This document shows, piece by piece, positions 44,945 through 54,126 of a stretch of 64,000 bases of DNA (within the stretch, counting starts at the first letter, position 1; the number at the start of each line of letters is the position of its first letter). The notes beneath the pieces were generated by a model. It saw only the letters and a list, made by a program, of their open reading frames with translations, did not search any database and was not told the DNA's origin. The stretch comes from Microlunatus speluncae (GTDB lineage Bacteria > Actinomycetota > Actinomycetes > Propionibacteriales > Propionibacteriaceae), in NCBI RefSeq assembly GCF_009299835.1, contig NZ_VKCZ01000020.1:620001-684000 (forward strand), in the 5' to 3' direction. A program made the translations under genes and the position numbers.

Positions 44945-45856
44945 ATGGAATCTCTGAAGCCCGCTGCCGAGCAGCGACAGCGCTGGATGGACCTGGGCCG
45001 GCGGCTGGATCGGGCCGATGACGCCCAGTGGGCGGAGCTGATCGCGGCGGCCGCGACGCGGACCCGGCGCCGGGTGGTCGAGATGATCGCGGCGGCGGGG
45101 GCCGGGCACATCGGTGGTGACTTCTCGGTCACCGACATCTTGACGGTGCTGTTCAACGGCGTGCTCCGGATCGACCCGGCGCGGCCGGACCAGCCGGAGC
45201 GTGATCATGTCATTCTGAGCAAGGGACACTGTGCGGCGGCTCTTTACGCCACCCTGGCCTCCTGCGGCTACTTCTCCCCGGCCGAGTTGCCGACCTTCAT
45301 GGCTCCGCTCAGCCCACTCAACGGCCATCCCAACCGGGTCAAGGTGCCCGGGGTCGAGACGAACACGGGGCCGCTCGGCCACGGGTTGCCGGTCGGGGTC
45401 GGCACGGCGCTGGGCACCCGGCTGGCCGGCCGGGATTCTCGGACGTTCGTGGTGCTCGGCGATGGGGAACTGCAGGAGGGCAGCAACTGGGAGGCGATGA
45501 TGGCGGCCAGCCACTACGGGCTGACCGAGTTGGTGATCATCATCGACCGGAACCGGCTGCAACAGGGGGCCCGGACCGAGGAGACCAACCGGCTCGACCC
45601 CTTGGACGACCGGTTGGCCGCATTCGGCTGGGAGGTGCGTACGGTCGACGGTCATGATCATCGGGCGCTGCGCAGCACGCTCACTCCGGCCGGTCGCGAT
45701 CGCCCGGTCGCGGTGATCGCGAACACGATCAAGGGCAAGGGCGTTTCGTTCATCGAGGACCGGGTCGAGTGGCATCACAAGGTGCCGACCGACGAGCAGG
45801 TACGGCTGGCGCTGGCCGAGCTGGCTCAGGCCGCCGAGGAGGAGGTGCCGGCATGA
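44945..45856 (+). CDS. transketolase, N-terminal subunit
   Basis: The 303-residue chain carries the thiamine-diphosphate half of a split transketolase: GDGELQEGSNWEAMMAA is the TPP motif, with HILSKGHCAAALYATLA-type and GPLGHGLPVGVG segments before it. With the next subunit it moves a two-carbon ketol group between sugars. The split form is usual in specialised sugar catabolism. The ATG follows a short AT-rich leader. The stop overlaps the next start (ATGA). Confidence 0.94.
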   Translation: MESLKPAAEQRQRWMDLGRRLDRADDAQWAELIAAAATRTRRRVVEMIAAAGAGHIGGDFSVTDILTVLFNGVLRIDPARPDQPERDHVILSKGHCAAALYATLASCGYFSPAELPTFMAPLSPLNGHPNRVKVPGVETNTGPLGHGLPVGVGTALGTRLAGRDSRTFVVLGDGELQEGSNWEAMMAASHYGLTELVIIIDRNRLQQGARTEETNRLDPLDDRLAAFGWEVRTVDGHDHRALRSTLTPAGRDRPVAVIANTIKGKGVSFIEDRVEWHHKVPTDEQVRLALAELAQAAEEEVPA

Positions 45857-46821
45857 CCGCGCTCAGCGTCGCGACCGATGCCCCGGTGTACGACAACCGG
45901 TCGGCGTTCGCCGAGACCCTGATCGAGCTGGCCGAGCGGGACCCGCGGATCGTCGCGGTCTGCAACGACTCGGTCGGGTCGAGCAGTCTCACCGGCTTCA
46001 AGGCCCGCTTCGCGGACCGGTTGATCAACGTCGGCATCGCCGAACAGAATCTGGTCGGCGTCGGGGCCGGCCTGGCCAACGCCGGACTGATCCCGTACGT
46101 CTGCGCGGCGTCACCGTTTCTCACCGGCCGGGCCTTGGAGCAGATCAAGGCCGACGTCGCCTACAGCGGCCACAACGTGATCTTGTGCGGGATGAGCCCC
46201 GGGATGGCGTACGGCGAGCTCGGCCCGACGCACCACTCGGTCGAGGACCTGTCCTGGCTGCGGGCACTGCCCGGGCTGGACCTGATCGTGCCGGCCGATC
46301 GGCGGCAGACCGCCGCCGCGGTCCGGCAGGCAGCGGAGCACCCGCGGCCGACCTTCATCCGGGTCGGCCGGTTCCCGGTGCCCGACGTGACGCCGGCCGG
46401 TTCGGCGCTGGAACGCGGCCGGTTCCAGCGGCTCCGGGAAGGGGCGGACGTGACGCTGATCGGCATCGGCACCCTGGTCTCCCGGACGCTGGCCGCGGCC
46501 GACCTGCTGGCCGCCGACGGGGTTTCCGCCCGGGTGCTCAACGCCGCCTACCTGGCGCCGCTGGACGTGGCGGCGATCGAGCACGCGGCGGGGGAGACCC
46601 GGGCGATCGTGACCGCCGAGGAGGGCAACCTGGCCGGCGGGCTCGGCGCCGCCGTGGCGGCCGAGGTGGTCCGGCTGGATCGCCGCCGCCGGGTCCCGGT
46701 GCGGATGCTCGGGCTGCGCGAATTCGCGCCCACCGGCAGCACCGCCTTCCTGCTGGACCATTTCGGACTCACCGCGAGCGGGCTGGCCGCCGCGGCCCGG
46801 GAGGCTCTTGATCATGACTGA
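45853..46821 (+). CDS. transketolase, C-terminal subunit
   Basis: The 322-residue partner has the pyrimidine-binding domain (VGIAEQNLVGVGAGLANAG with the catalytic Glu) and the C-terminal transketolase domain. It completes the active site across the subunit interface. The start overlaps the previous stop by 4 bp, and its stop lies 8 bp inside the following SDR gene. Confidence 0.94.
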   Translation: MTALSVATDAPVYDNRSAFAETLIELAERDPRIVAVCNDSVGSSSLTGFKARFADRLINVGIAEQNLVGVGAGLANAGLIPYVCAASPFLTGRALEQIKADVAYSGHNVILCGMSPGMAYGELGPTHHSVEDLSWLRALPGLDLIVPADRRQTAAAVRQAAEHPRPTFIRVGRFPVPDVTPAGSALERGRFQRLREGADVTLIGIGTLVSRTLAAADLLAADGVSARVLNAAYLAPLDVAAIEHAAGETRAIVTAEEGNLAGGLGAAVAAEVVRLDRRRRVPVRMLGLREFAPTGSTAFLLDHFGLTASGLAAAAREALDHD

Positions 46822-47617
46822 ACCGGCCAGCCCGATCTTCGACGGTCACTTCTCCGGCCGGACCGTCCTGGTCACCGGCGGTGCCCGCGGCATCGGTCAC
46901 GGCATCGCGACCGCGTTCGCCCGGGCCGGCGCGGAGGTGATCATCGTCGACCGGGATGATCACGTCCGGCAGGCCGCCGAGCAGGGCCGGGCCGACGGAC
47001 TGAAGATCACCGCGGCGCAAGCCGACGTCACCTCCGAGTCGGAGGTGAAGGCCGTGTTCGAGCGAGTCGCGGCCACGACCGGCCGGCTCGACGTACTGAT
47101 CAACAACGCCGGCGTGATCACCATCAACGAGCTGGAGAACACCGGCCTGGAGGATTTCAACCGGGTCCTGGCGGTGAACACGACGGCGGCCTTCCTCACC
47201 GCCCGGGCGGCGCTGCCGCTGCTCCGACAGCGTGGCGGCGTGATCTTGAACGCCGCGTCGGGCCAGGCCCGGCAGGGCTTCATCTACACACCGGCCTACG
47301 CCGCCAGCAAGTTCGGCATCGTCGGCCTGAGCCAGTCCCTGGCCAAGGAGCTCGCCGCGGACGGCATCCGGGTCAACTGCTACTGCCCGGGCATCGTCCG
47401 CACCGACATGTGGGCCTACAACGACCAGGAGTGGGGCCGCCGGCTGGGCGACTACGCCCCCGGTGAACTGATCGAGGAATGGATCTCCGAGATCCCGCTG
47501 AAGCGACCGGCCGAGGTCGCCGACGTGGCCAACCTGCTGCTCTTCCTCGCCTCCGACGCCGCCGGCTACATCACCGGCCAGGCGATCAACATCGACGGCG
47601 GCATGTTCATGAACTGA
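46814..47617 (+). CDS. short-chain dehydrogenase/reductase
   Basis: The 267-residue SDR has the Rossmann motif TGGARGIGHGIA, NNAGVITI, catalytic Ser in NAASGQ and YAASK. The C-terminus GQAINIDGGMFMN is classical. It probably oxidises or reduces a sugar, polyol or keto-sugar handled by the adjacent transketolase. Its ATG lies 8 bp before the transketolase stop, so the genes are coupled. Confidence 0.94.
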   Translation: MTEPASPIFDGHFSGRTVLVTGGARGIGHGIATAFARAGAEVIIVDRDDHVRQAAEQGRADGLKITAAQADVTSESEVKAVFERVAATTGRLDVLINNAGVITINELENTGLEDFNRVLAVNTTAAFLTARAALPLLRQRGGVILNAASGQARQGFIYTPAYAASKFGIVGLSQSLAKELAADGIRVNCYCPGIVRTDMWAYNDQEWGRRLGDYAPGELIEEWISEIPLKRPAEVADVANLLLFLASDAAGYITGQAINIDGGMFMN

Positions 47618-47651
47618 GCCGGTTGAACTGCCGGATCCGAACCCTGACCGG

Positions 47652-47724
47652 CACAAATCGGGGGTGCAACGAGCCGCGAGTGCCGATTTCTGGGGCCGAG
47701 ACCGCGTTGCGCCCCCGATTTGTG
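47652..47724. repeat. spaced 20-bp inverted repeat
   Basis: CACAAATCGGGGGTGCAACG (47652-47671) and CGTTGCGCCCCCGATTTGTG (47705-47724) pair with one mismatch around 33 bp. It lies between the SDR stop and the SorC start and probably ends the transketolase operon transcript. Confidence 0.88.
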
Positions 47725-47808
47725 ACGGTGGCTGAGTGGTTCGCGGGCTGATTCACCGATCGCCGTGGGTTCGGTGGGGCGAGGCCCACTCCGGATACGC
47801 TGAGGAGC

Positions 47809-48831
47809 ATGCTCGATCGTCCCGCGTCGCCGCGCACCCGGTTGAGCACCGACCGGCTCGCGCTGCTGACCAAGATCGCGCGGATGTATCACGAGCAGGG
47901 GGTGCGCCAGCCGGAGATCGCCAGTCGGCTCAGCATGTCCCAGTCCCGGGTGTCCCGGTTTCTCAAGGAGGCGGCGCAACTCGGCATCGTCCGCACCGTC
48001 GTGGTCGCGCCGTCCGGGGTGCACACCGACGTCGAGGACGAGCTGCGGCAACGCTTCGCGCTGACCGATGTCGTGGTCGCCGACTACGACGGCGACTCCG
48101 AGTCGACCCTGCTGCTGGCGCTCGGTGCGGCCGGTGCGGCCTACCTGGAGACCACGCTGACCGGCTCGGACCGGATCGGGATCAGCTCCTGGTCGGCCAC
48201 CCTGCTGGCCACCGCCGAGGCGATGCGGCCGAGCACGATCTCGACCGCGACCGACATCGTCCAAGTGATCGGCGGCGTCGGCGATCCGCGGGTCCAGGTC
48301 AACGCGACCCGGTTGACCGAGCAGTTCGCCCGGGTCACCGGGGCGACACCGAAGTTTCTGGCCGCGCCGGGCATCGTCGGGTCCCCGACGGTGCGCGACG
48401 CGTTGATGCAGGACCCGTTCATCGCCGAGCTGACCCGGGAGTGGGACGCCCTCACCGTGCTGCTGGCCGGCATCGGCAGCCTCAGCCCGTCCCCGCTGCT
48501 CCGGGAGTCCGGGAACGCGATCTCCGACTCCGAGTTCGACTCGCTGCGGGCGGCCGGCGCGGTCGGCGACGTCTGCCTGCGGTTCTTCGACGATCTCGGC
48601 CAGTTGATCACGACCCCGCTGAACGACCGCGTCGTCGGCATCGCCAGCGAGCAGCTGCGGGCGGTGCCGCGGGTGATCGGGATCGCCGGCGGGGAACGAA
48701 AGGTCGAGGCGATCCGGGCCGCCGCGTCGGGCGGCTGGATCGACGTCCTGATCACCGACCTGCGCACGGCCCGGATGATCATCGCCGAGCCGCCGGCCGC
48801 GACCCGGCCACTGACCCGGGATCGGGTGTGA
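47809..48831 (+). CDS. SorC/DeoR-type transcriptional regulator
   Basis: The 340-residue regulator has an N-terminal HTH (QPEIASRLSMSQSRVSRFLKEA) and a sugar-binding domain of SorC type (QVIGGVGDPRV, GIGSLSPSPLLR, GIAGGERKVEAIRAA). SorC regulators sense sugar phosphates and control catabolic operons. It is encoded in the same direction behind the transketolase-SDR genes, its probable targets. The GTGA overlap with the next gene couples them. Confidence 0.92.
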   Translation: MLDRPASPRTRLSTDRLALLTKIARMYHEQGVRQPEIASRLSMSQSRVSRFLKEAAQLGIVRTVVVAPSGVHTDVEDELRQRFALTDVVVADYDGDSESTLLLALGAAGAAYLETTLTGSDRIGISSWSATLLATAEAMRPSTISTATDIVQVIGGVGDPRVQVNATRLTEQFARVTGATPKFLAAPGIVGSPTVRDALMQDPFIAELTREWDALTVLLAGIGSLSPSPLLRESGNAISDSEFDSLRAAGAVGDVCLRFFDDLGQLITTPLNDRVVGIASEQLRAVPRVIGIAGGERKVEAIRAAASGGWIDVLITDLRTARMIIAEPPAATRPLTRDRV

Positions 48832-49664
48832 GCGAGCTGCAGCTCCGGCCGGGCGCGGGTGGGGTGAAGCTGATCCGCGACCTGGCCTACCCGCGGGCAT
48901 ACACGCTGCGGATGGGTTTCACCGATCAGTCCTACGTCGACCTCGACGACCCGCTCCGGCTCGAGTTCGACTACATCCAACGGATCGCGGACGCAGTCGA
49001 CGCGCACGCCCTGCCCGGGAAGCGACTCCGGGTGGTGCACGTCGGCGGCGCGGCGATGACCCTGCCACGCTACGTCGCGGCGACCCGGCCGACGTCGGCC
49101 CAGATCGTCCTCGAACCGGACCAGGAGCTGACCTCATTCGTCCGGCAGCACCTGCCACTGGACAAGCGGAGCGGGATCAAGGTCCGGGCCGCCGACGGCC
49201 GGACCGGGGTGGCCGAGCTGCGCGACGACTACGCCGACTTGATCATCGTCGACGCGTTCGTCGGGGCCCGGGTGCCGGCCGAGCTCGGCACGGCGGAGTT
49301 CTTCGCCGACACCGCGCGGGTGCTGGTCGACGACGGAACGGTCATGATCAACATCACCGATCGATCGCCGCTCGGCTATGCCCGACGGGTGCTCGCCGCG
49401 ATCCGGACGGCGTTTCCCGAGACCGTCTTCATCGCGGAGTCCTCGACCCTCAAGGGCCGCCGCTTCGGCAACATCTTGATCTTGGGATCTCCGCTGCCGC
49501 TGCCGGTCGGACGGCTGGCCGAACGGGCCGGCAGCGCCGCCTTCCCGTACCGGGTGGTGCACGGCGACCGGCTGGATCAGCTGGCCGGCGCCGCGGAGCC
49601 GTACACCGATGCCTATGCGGAGGAGTCGCCGGCACCGCCGGACGGCCTGACCCACTTCAGCTGA
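48828..49664 (+). CDS. spermidine-synthase-like methyltransferase-fold protein
   Basis: The 278-residue protein resembles polyamine synthases: a short beta N-terminus, VHVGGAAMTLPRYVAA in place of the usual Gly-rich SAM site, VLEPDQELTSFV and LIIVDAFVGARVPAEL. The Asp in LIIVDAF matches the aminopropyltransferase catalytic region, but the typical GGGDG motif is altered to HVGGAA. Such proteins often lack proven synthase activity. The GTG start overlaps the SorC stop. Confidence 0.82.
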   Translation: MSELQLRPGAGGVKLIRDLAYPRAYTLRMGFTDQSYVDLDDPLRLEFDYIQRIADAVDAHALPGKRLRVVHVGGAAMTLPRYVAATRPTSAQIVLEPDQELTSFVRQHLPLDKRSGIKVRAADGRTGVAELRDDYADLIIVDAFVGARVPAELGTAEFFADTARVLVDDGTVMINITDRSPLGYARRVLAAIRTAFPETVFIAESSTLKGRRFGNILILGSPLPLPVGRLAERAGSAAFPYRVVHGDRLDQLAGAAEPYTDAYAEESPAPPDGLTHFS

Positions 49665-49671
49665 GGCCGGC

Positions 49672-50034
49672 TCAGCCGAGCTCGCCCTCGATGCTGCGGA
49701 TCGTCTCGACCACCTTCTCGGCACGGCTGCGGCCGAGGGCGGCGGAGTAGGTGTTCCGGGTGCCCTGCCAGGCCTTGCCGAGCATCGACGAGCCGAGAAT
49801 GATCACCTGCACCCGCCGCGAGCCGTCGTCCTCGCGGACGAAGAGCTGGATGCACCACCGGGTGATCAGGTTCTTGCCCGCCGCGTAGGCGGCGTAGACA
49901 TCGGGCTGTCCCGCGCCGATCTCGATCGGCCCGAAGGTGGCGTCCGGGTTGCCGGATCTGATCACCCGCCGGAAGACCGTCGCGATCTGATCAACGGTGA
50001 GGCCCGTGTCGACCTCCACGCTCTCGTACGCCAT
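49672..50034 (-). CDS. hypothetical protein (120 residues)
   Basis: The 120-residue protein starts AYESVEVDTGLTVDQIATVF and is mostly alpha/beta, without signal or membrane segment. The conserved look (IQLFVREDDGSRRVQVIILGS) suggests a small beta-sandwich. I recognise no family. It is convergent with the preceding gene and divergent from the SARP regulator. Confidence 0.6.
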   Translation of the reverse strand: MAYESVEVDTGLTVDQIATVFRRVIRSGNPDATFGPIEIGAGQPDVYAAYAAGKNLITRWCIQLFVREDDGSRRVQVIILGSSMLGKAWQGTRNTYSAALGRSRAEKVVETIRSIEGELG

Positions 50035-50097
50035 CGGGCAACGCTATCGTCTGCGCAGTCCCGGCCGTTACCCGCGCCGCAGCCTAGGCTGTCCTCC

Positions 50098-53000
50098 GTG
50101 CAGTACGCCCTGGCCGTCCTCGACGGCGTCCGCTGGCAGGGCGAACCCGTCCCCGGGATCCGGCCGCAGACGCTGCTGGCGGCCCTGGTCCGAGGCGGAG
50201 GCGGAGCGGTCGGCGACGGCCTGTTGATCGAGGAGATCTGGGGCGACGAGCCTCCGGCCGACGCCACCAAGGCGTTGCAGGTGCTGGTGTCGCGGACCCG
50301 GGCCGCCTGCTCGGCCGAGCTGATCACCCGAGGTCAGGCCGGCTATCGGCTCGGCGTCGCGGCCGGCGCGGTGGACGTCCTGGCGCTGGCCGACGCGGTG
50401 GTCCGGGCCCGGGCCGCGCTGGTCGGCGGCGCCACCGCGGCGGCGCTGCAGCTGGCCGAGGAGGCACTGCGGATCCCGGTCCAGGACGCGGATCCGGCGC
50501 AGCCCGAGTCGCTCAACCTGCTCCGCGCCGCGGCCCGGCGGCACCGGGCCGAGCTGGCCGCCGTGCTCGGCCAGGCCCAGAGCCGTGGTGGTGATCATGC
50601 CGCCGCGGTGGCGACCCTGACCCCGCTGATCGACGCGGTCGCGGTCGACGGCGGGATGGACGAGCAGGTCCTGGCGGCCCTGCTGCGCAGCGAGGCAGCG
50701 GCCCGCGGGCCGGGCCCGGCCCTGGAACGGTACGAGAGCTATCGCCGCGACCTGGCCGACCGCCTCGGCACCGACCCCGGCCCGGAGTTGCAGCGGGTGC
50801 AGAGCCACCTGCTGGCGTTGGACCGGCCGGTCCGGGAAGGCCTGCACTTCGACCCGACCCGGCTGATCGGCCGGGACGACGACGTCCGGGCCGTGCTCGG
50901 GCTGCTCGGCACCGGCCCCGCCGGAGCGGGATCCGTCGAGCACCGGGTGGTGTCGATCCTCGGCCCGGGCGGGCTGGGCAAGACCCGGCTGGCGCACGCG
51001 GTCGGCCGCGCGGCGTCCCAGCCCGTGGTGCACCTGGTCGAGCTGGTCGGCATCGCCGGCGACGACGAGGTGATCATCGAGGTCGCCTCGGCGCTCGGGG
51101 TGCGTGACTCGGTGGCCACCTGGCGGGCGCTGACCCCGGAGCAGCGGACCGATCTGCGGTCCCGGCTGTCCCAGAAGCTCGCCGGCGCGCCGACGTTGTT
51201 GATCATCGACAACTGCGAGCACGTGATCGACGGCGTGGCCCGGCTGGTGTCGTTGTTGATCACCAACCTGCCCGAGCTGTCGGTGCTGACCACGACCCGG
51301 GCGCCGTTGGGCATCGCCGCCGAACGGGCCTACCCGCTGGCGCAGCTGAGCCGGTCCGACGGCGTTGCCCTGTTCCGGGAGCGGGCCTCGGCGGCCCGGC
51401 CGGACGCGCTGCTGGACGACGCGGCGATCGGTGCCCTGGTCGAGCGGCTGGACGGTCTGCCGCTCGCGGTGGAGCTGGCCGCCGCCAAGATCAGGGTGAT
51501 GTCGGTGGTCGAGATCGCCGTGCGGCTGACCGACCGGTTCGGACTGTTGCGCAGCCGGGATCCGGCCGCGCCGGACCGGCACCGCACCCTGGAGGCGGTG
51601 ATCGACTGGTCGGCCAACCTGCTCGACGAGGACGGCCGGACCGCGTTGCGCCGGCTGGCGTCCTTCCGCGACGGCTTCGGCCTCGACGGTGCGGGGGCCC
51701 TGATCGGCGGCGACTCGCTCGGCCGGGATGTGGTCCTGTTGCTGGAGGAGCTGGCGGACCAGTCCTTGATCACGGTCGAGGAGGGTTCGACGATCAGATA
51801 CCGGATGCTGGAGACGGTCCGGGAGTACGGATTGCTGCAGCAGGGCCGGGTCGGCGAGAGCGAGACGGTGGCCCGAGCGTTCCGGGCCTGGGCAGTCGCC
51901 CTGTGCCGGGACCTGTTCGAGACGCTGTTCAGCACCGAGCAGTACGCCACCGTCGATCAGCTGGCGATCGAGGAAGGCAACCTCAACGAGGCGCTGCGGC
52001 AGGCGATCACCGACGGTGACGCCGATGCCGTAGTGGTGATCATGGCGGCGATGGGCGGGTTCTGGTGGATCCTCGGTGATCATCAGCGGATCGTCGGGAT
52101 GCTCGGCGGGGTCCAGGGCCTGCTCGAGGGCTACGACCCACCACCGCACCTGGCCGACGCCGCCCGGGCCACGGTGGCCAGCCTGCTCACCAACTCGGTG
52201 ATCTTCTACGCCGACGATTCCGTCGACGTCAGCATGGACCTGCTGAAACGGCTCGGGCCGGGCGAGGGCAACCCCAAGGTCGCCGCCCAGTGCCGCAACG
52301 TCCTGCTGCTCGGCCTGGACCTGACGGTGCAGGACCGGATCCATCGGCTGGTCGAGGCGACCCGTTCCGATGATCGTGATCTTGCGTTACAGGCGAGCCA
52401 CTGGCTCTGTCACCTGGCCGAGAACGAGGGCGATCCGCAGACCGCGATCGCCGCCGGCGAGGCCGGGCTGCGGATCTGGCGGCCCAGCGACGGTCCCTGG
52501 CTCCGGGCGGTGCTGCTGAATGCGCTGGCCGAGCTGCACCTCCAGCTCGGTGACTGGCGCAGCGGTGAGCGGTTCGCCGCCGAGGCGTTGCCGATCATGG
52601 AACGGCTGCACGCCAGCGACGACACCGGCCATCTGCGCGGGCTGCTGGTGATGACGGCGATCTGGGGTGGCCGGCTTGATCACGCCGCCGACCTGCTGGC
52701 CGAGCTGCGGGAGCAGCAGAGCCGGTCGCTGTTGCAGGGCGGCGACACGGTGGTGGCCACGGCCGACGCCGAGCTCGCCTTCGCGCGGGGCGACATCCCC
52801 GCCGGGCTGGACGAATACCGCCGGGCGCTGCCGCGGATGCGGGAGTTCCGGATCCCGGGCTACGGCAGTCCCGAGCACGCGCCATGGCTGCTGTTCACCG
52901 AGTCGGCCGCGCTCTGCGCCTATCACCGCTACGGCGCCGACGACGAGGCCGACGCGCTGTACGACGCGCTGCTCGGCAAGCTGCATCGCTACCTCGATCC

Positions 53001-53295
53001 GCCGGGCGGCTTCACCGACTATCCGGTCGTCGGCACGGTGCTGTTCGCCCTCGGTGCCCGACGGTCGGTCGACCGGCCGGACCTGGCCGCGCGGCTGCTG
53101 GCGTACGCGCAGGCGTTCACCGTGGTCCGCACCCTGCCGTCGACCAACGCCGAAGCGGTGGTCGAGACGGTCGAGCGGCAGCGGCCCGGCCTGCTGGCCA
53201 AGCTCGAGGCCGACCTGGCCGGCCGGATGCCGCGCGATCTCCGCGACCAGGTCGGTGACCTGATCACGGAGATCAACGCGGAGCGCAAGGCTTGA
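50098..53295 (+). CDS. SARP-type regulator with NB-ARC and TPR domains
   Basis: The 1065-residue protein has an OmpR-like DNA-binding domain (LIEEIWGDEPPADATKALQVLVSR), a bacterial transcriptional activator domain (about residues 95-245), an NB-ARC ATPase (P-loop GPGGLGKTRLAH, Walker B LIIDNCEHV) and a long helical C-terminal TPR-like region. This is the AfsR/SARP architecture of antibiotic and morphology control. The GTG at 50098 is the likely start. It is convergent with a DrrAB-type exporter, and could control that pump; this is inference. Confidence 0.92.
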   Translation: MQYALAVLDGVRWQGEPVPGIRPQTLLAALVRGGGGAVGDGLLIEEIWGDEPPADATKALQVLVSRTRAACSAELITRGQAGYRLGVAAGAVDVLALADAVVRARAALVGGATAAALQLAEEALRIPVQDADPAQPESLNLLRAAARRHRAELAAVLGQAQSRGGDHAAAVATLTPLIDAVAVDGGMDEQVLAALLRSEAAARGPGPALERYESYRRDLADRLGTDPGPELQRVQSHLLALDRPVREGLHFDPTRLIGRDDDVRAVLGLLGTGPAGAGSVEHRVVSILGPGGLGKTRLAHAVGRAASQPVVHLVELVGIAGDDEVIIEVASALGVRDSVATWRALTPEQRTDLRSRLSQKLAGAPTLLIIDNCEHVIDGVARLVSLLITNLPELSVLTTTRAPLGIAAERAYPLAQLSRSDGVALFRERASAARPDALLDDAAIGALVERLDGLPLAVELAAAKIRVMSVVEIAVRLTDRFGLLRSRDPAAPDRHRTLEAVIDWSANLLDEDGRTALRRLASFRDGFGLDGAGALIGGDSLGRDVVLLLEELADQSLITVEEGSTIRYRMLETVREYGLLQQGRVGESETVARAFRAWAVALCRDLFETLFSTEQYATVDQLAIEEGNLNEALRQAITDGDADAVVVIMAAMGGFWWILGDHQRIVGMLGGVQGLLEGYDPPPHLADAARATVASLLTNSVIFYADDSVDVSMDLLKRLGPGEGNPKVAAQCRNVLLLGLDLTVQDRIHRLVEATRSDDRDLALQASHWLCHLAENEGDPQTAIAAGEAGLRIWRPSDGPWLRAVLLNALAELHLQLGDWRSGERFAAEALPIMERLHASDDTGHLRGLLVMTAIWGGRLDHAADLLAELREQQSRSLLQGGDTVVATADAELAFARGDIPAGLDEYRRALPRMREFRIPGYGSPEHAPWLLFTESAALCAYHRYGADDEADALYDALLGKLHRYLDPPGGFTDYPVVGTVLFALGARRSVDRPDLAARLLAYAQAFTVVRTLPSTNAEAVVETVERQRPGLLAKLEADLAGRMPRDLRDQVGDLITEINAERKA

Positions 53296-54126
53296 TCAGA
53301 GCTTGCGCTTGTACGACCACACCGACAGCGGGGCGAAGACGGCGATCACGATGGCGAAGCCGAGCAGGGCGAACGCGACCTCGATCGTGACCGTCCCGGT
53401 GTTGGCCAGGTCGCGGGCGGCGGACACGATGTGCGAGACCGGGTTGAGGTTGACGAACCACTGCAGCCAGGTCGGCAGCGTGTCCACCGGGACGAAGGCG
53501 TTGGACAGGAAGGTCAGCGGGAACATGATCATCATCGAGATGCCCTGCACCGCCTGGGCGGACCGGGCGATGGTGCCGACGAAGGTGAACGCCCAGGCCA
53601 GCGACCAGCTGCCGATCATCACCAGCAGGATGGAGCCGATCACGCCGCCGACGCCGCCGCCGGGCCGGTAGCCCATCGCGATGCCGGCCGCGAACGTGAG
53701 GGTCGAGGCGATCGCGTACCGCACCAGGTCGGCGACCATCGGCCCGGCGAGCGGAGCGATCCGGGCGATCGGCAGGGCCTTGAACCGGTCGAAGACGCCC
53801 TTCTCCATGTCTTCCCGGAGTTGCACGCCGGTGGCCATGCACGCGGTCAGCGCGGTCTGGGCCAGGATGCCGGGGATCAGCAGCGGCAGGTAGGAGCCGA
53901 CGTCGCCGGCGATCGCGCCGCCGAAGATGAACGCGAACATCGCGGTGAACAGCAACGGCTGGATGGTGACGTCGAAGAACTGCTCCGGATTGCGGCGCAT
54001 CTTCTTCAGCGCCCGCCAGGCCATGGTCAGGGTCTGACTGATCGTGTCGGCGAGGTCGAGGTGGGCTCGCGGGGCGGACCGGGGTCCGGTGACCGCGACG
54101 GGCGGAAGATCAACAGTGGTGGTCAT
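53296..54126 (-). CDS. ABC-2 type exporter permease (DrrB type)
   Basis: The 276-residue membrane protein has six helices, the ABC-2 motif near TALTACMATGVQLREDMEKGVFDRFKALP and FAFIFGGAI. It forms the membrane part of a daunorubicin-type drug or lipid exporter with the next ATPase. The start overlaps the ATPase stop by 4 bp. It ends at the convergent SARP regulator (no gap). Confidence 0.93.
   Translation of the reverse strand: MTTTVDLPPVAVTGPRSAPRAHLDLADTISQTLTMAWRALKKMRRNPEQFFDVTIQPLLFTAMFAFIFGGAIAGDVGSYLPLLIPGILAQTALTACMATGVQLREDMEKGVFDRFKALPIARIAPLAGPMVADLVRYAIASTLTFAAGIAMGYRPGGGVGGVIGSILLVMIGSWSLAWAFTFVGTIARSAQAVQGISMMIMFPLTFLSNAFVPVDTLPTWLQWFVNLNPVSHIVSAARDLANTGTVTIEVAFALLGFAIVIAVFAPLSVWSYKRKL

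Noticed and set aside
47736..48827. Large N-terminal extension of the spermidine-synthase-like protein
   Set aside because: The open frame overlaps the SorC gene in another frame; the GTG at 48828 with GTGA coupling is the sensible start.
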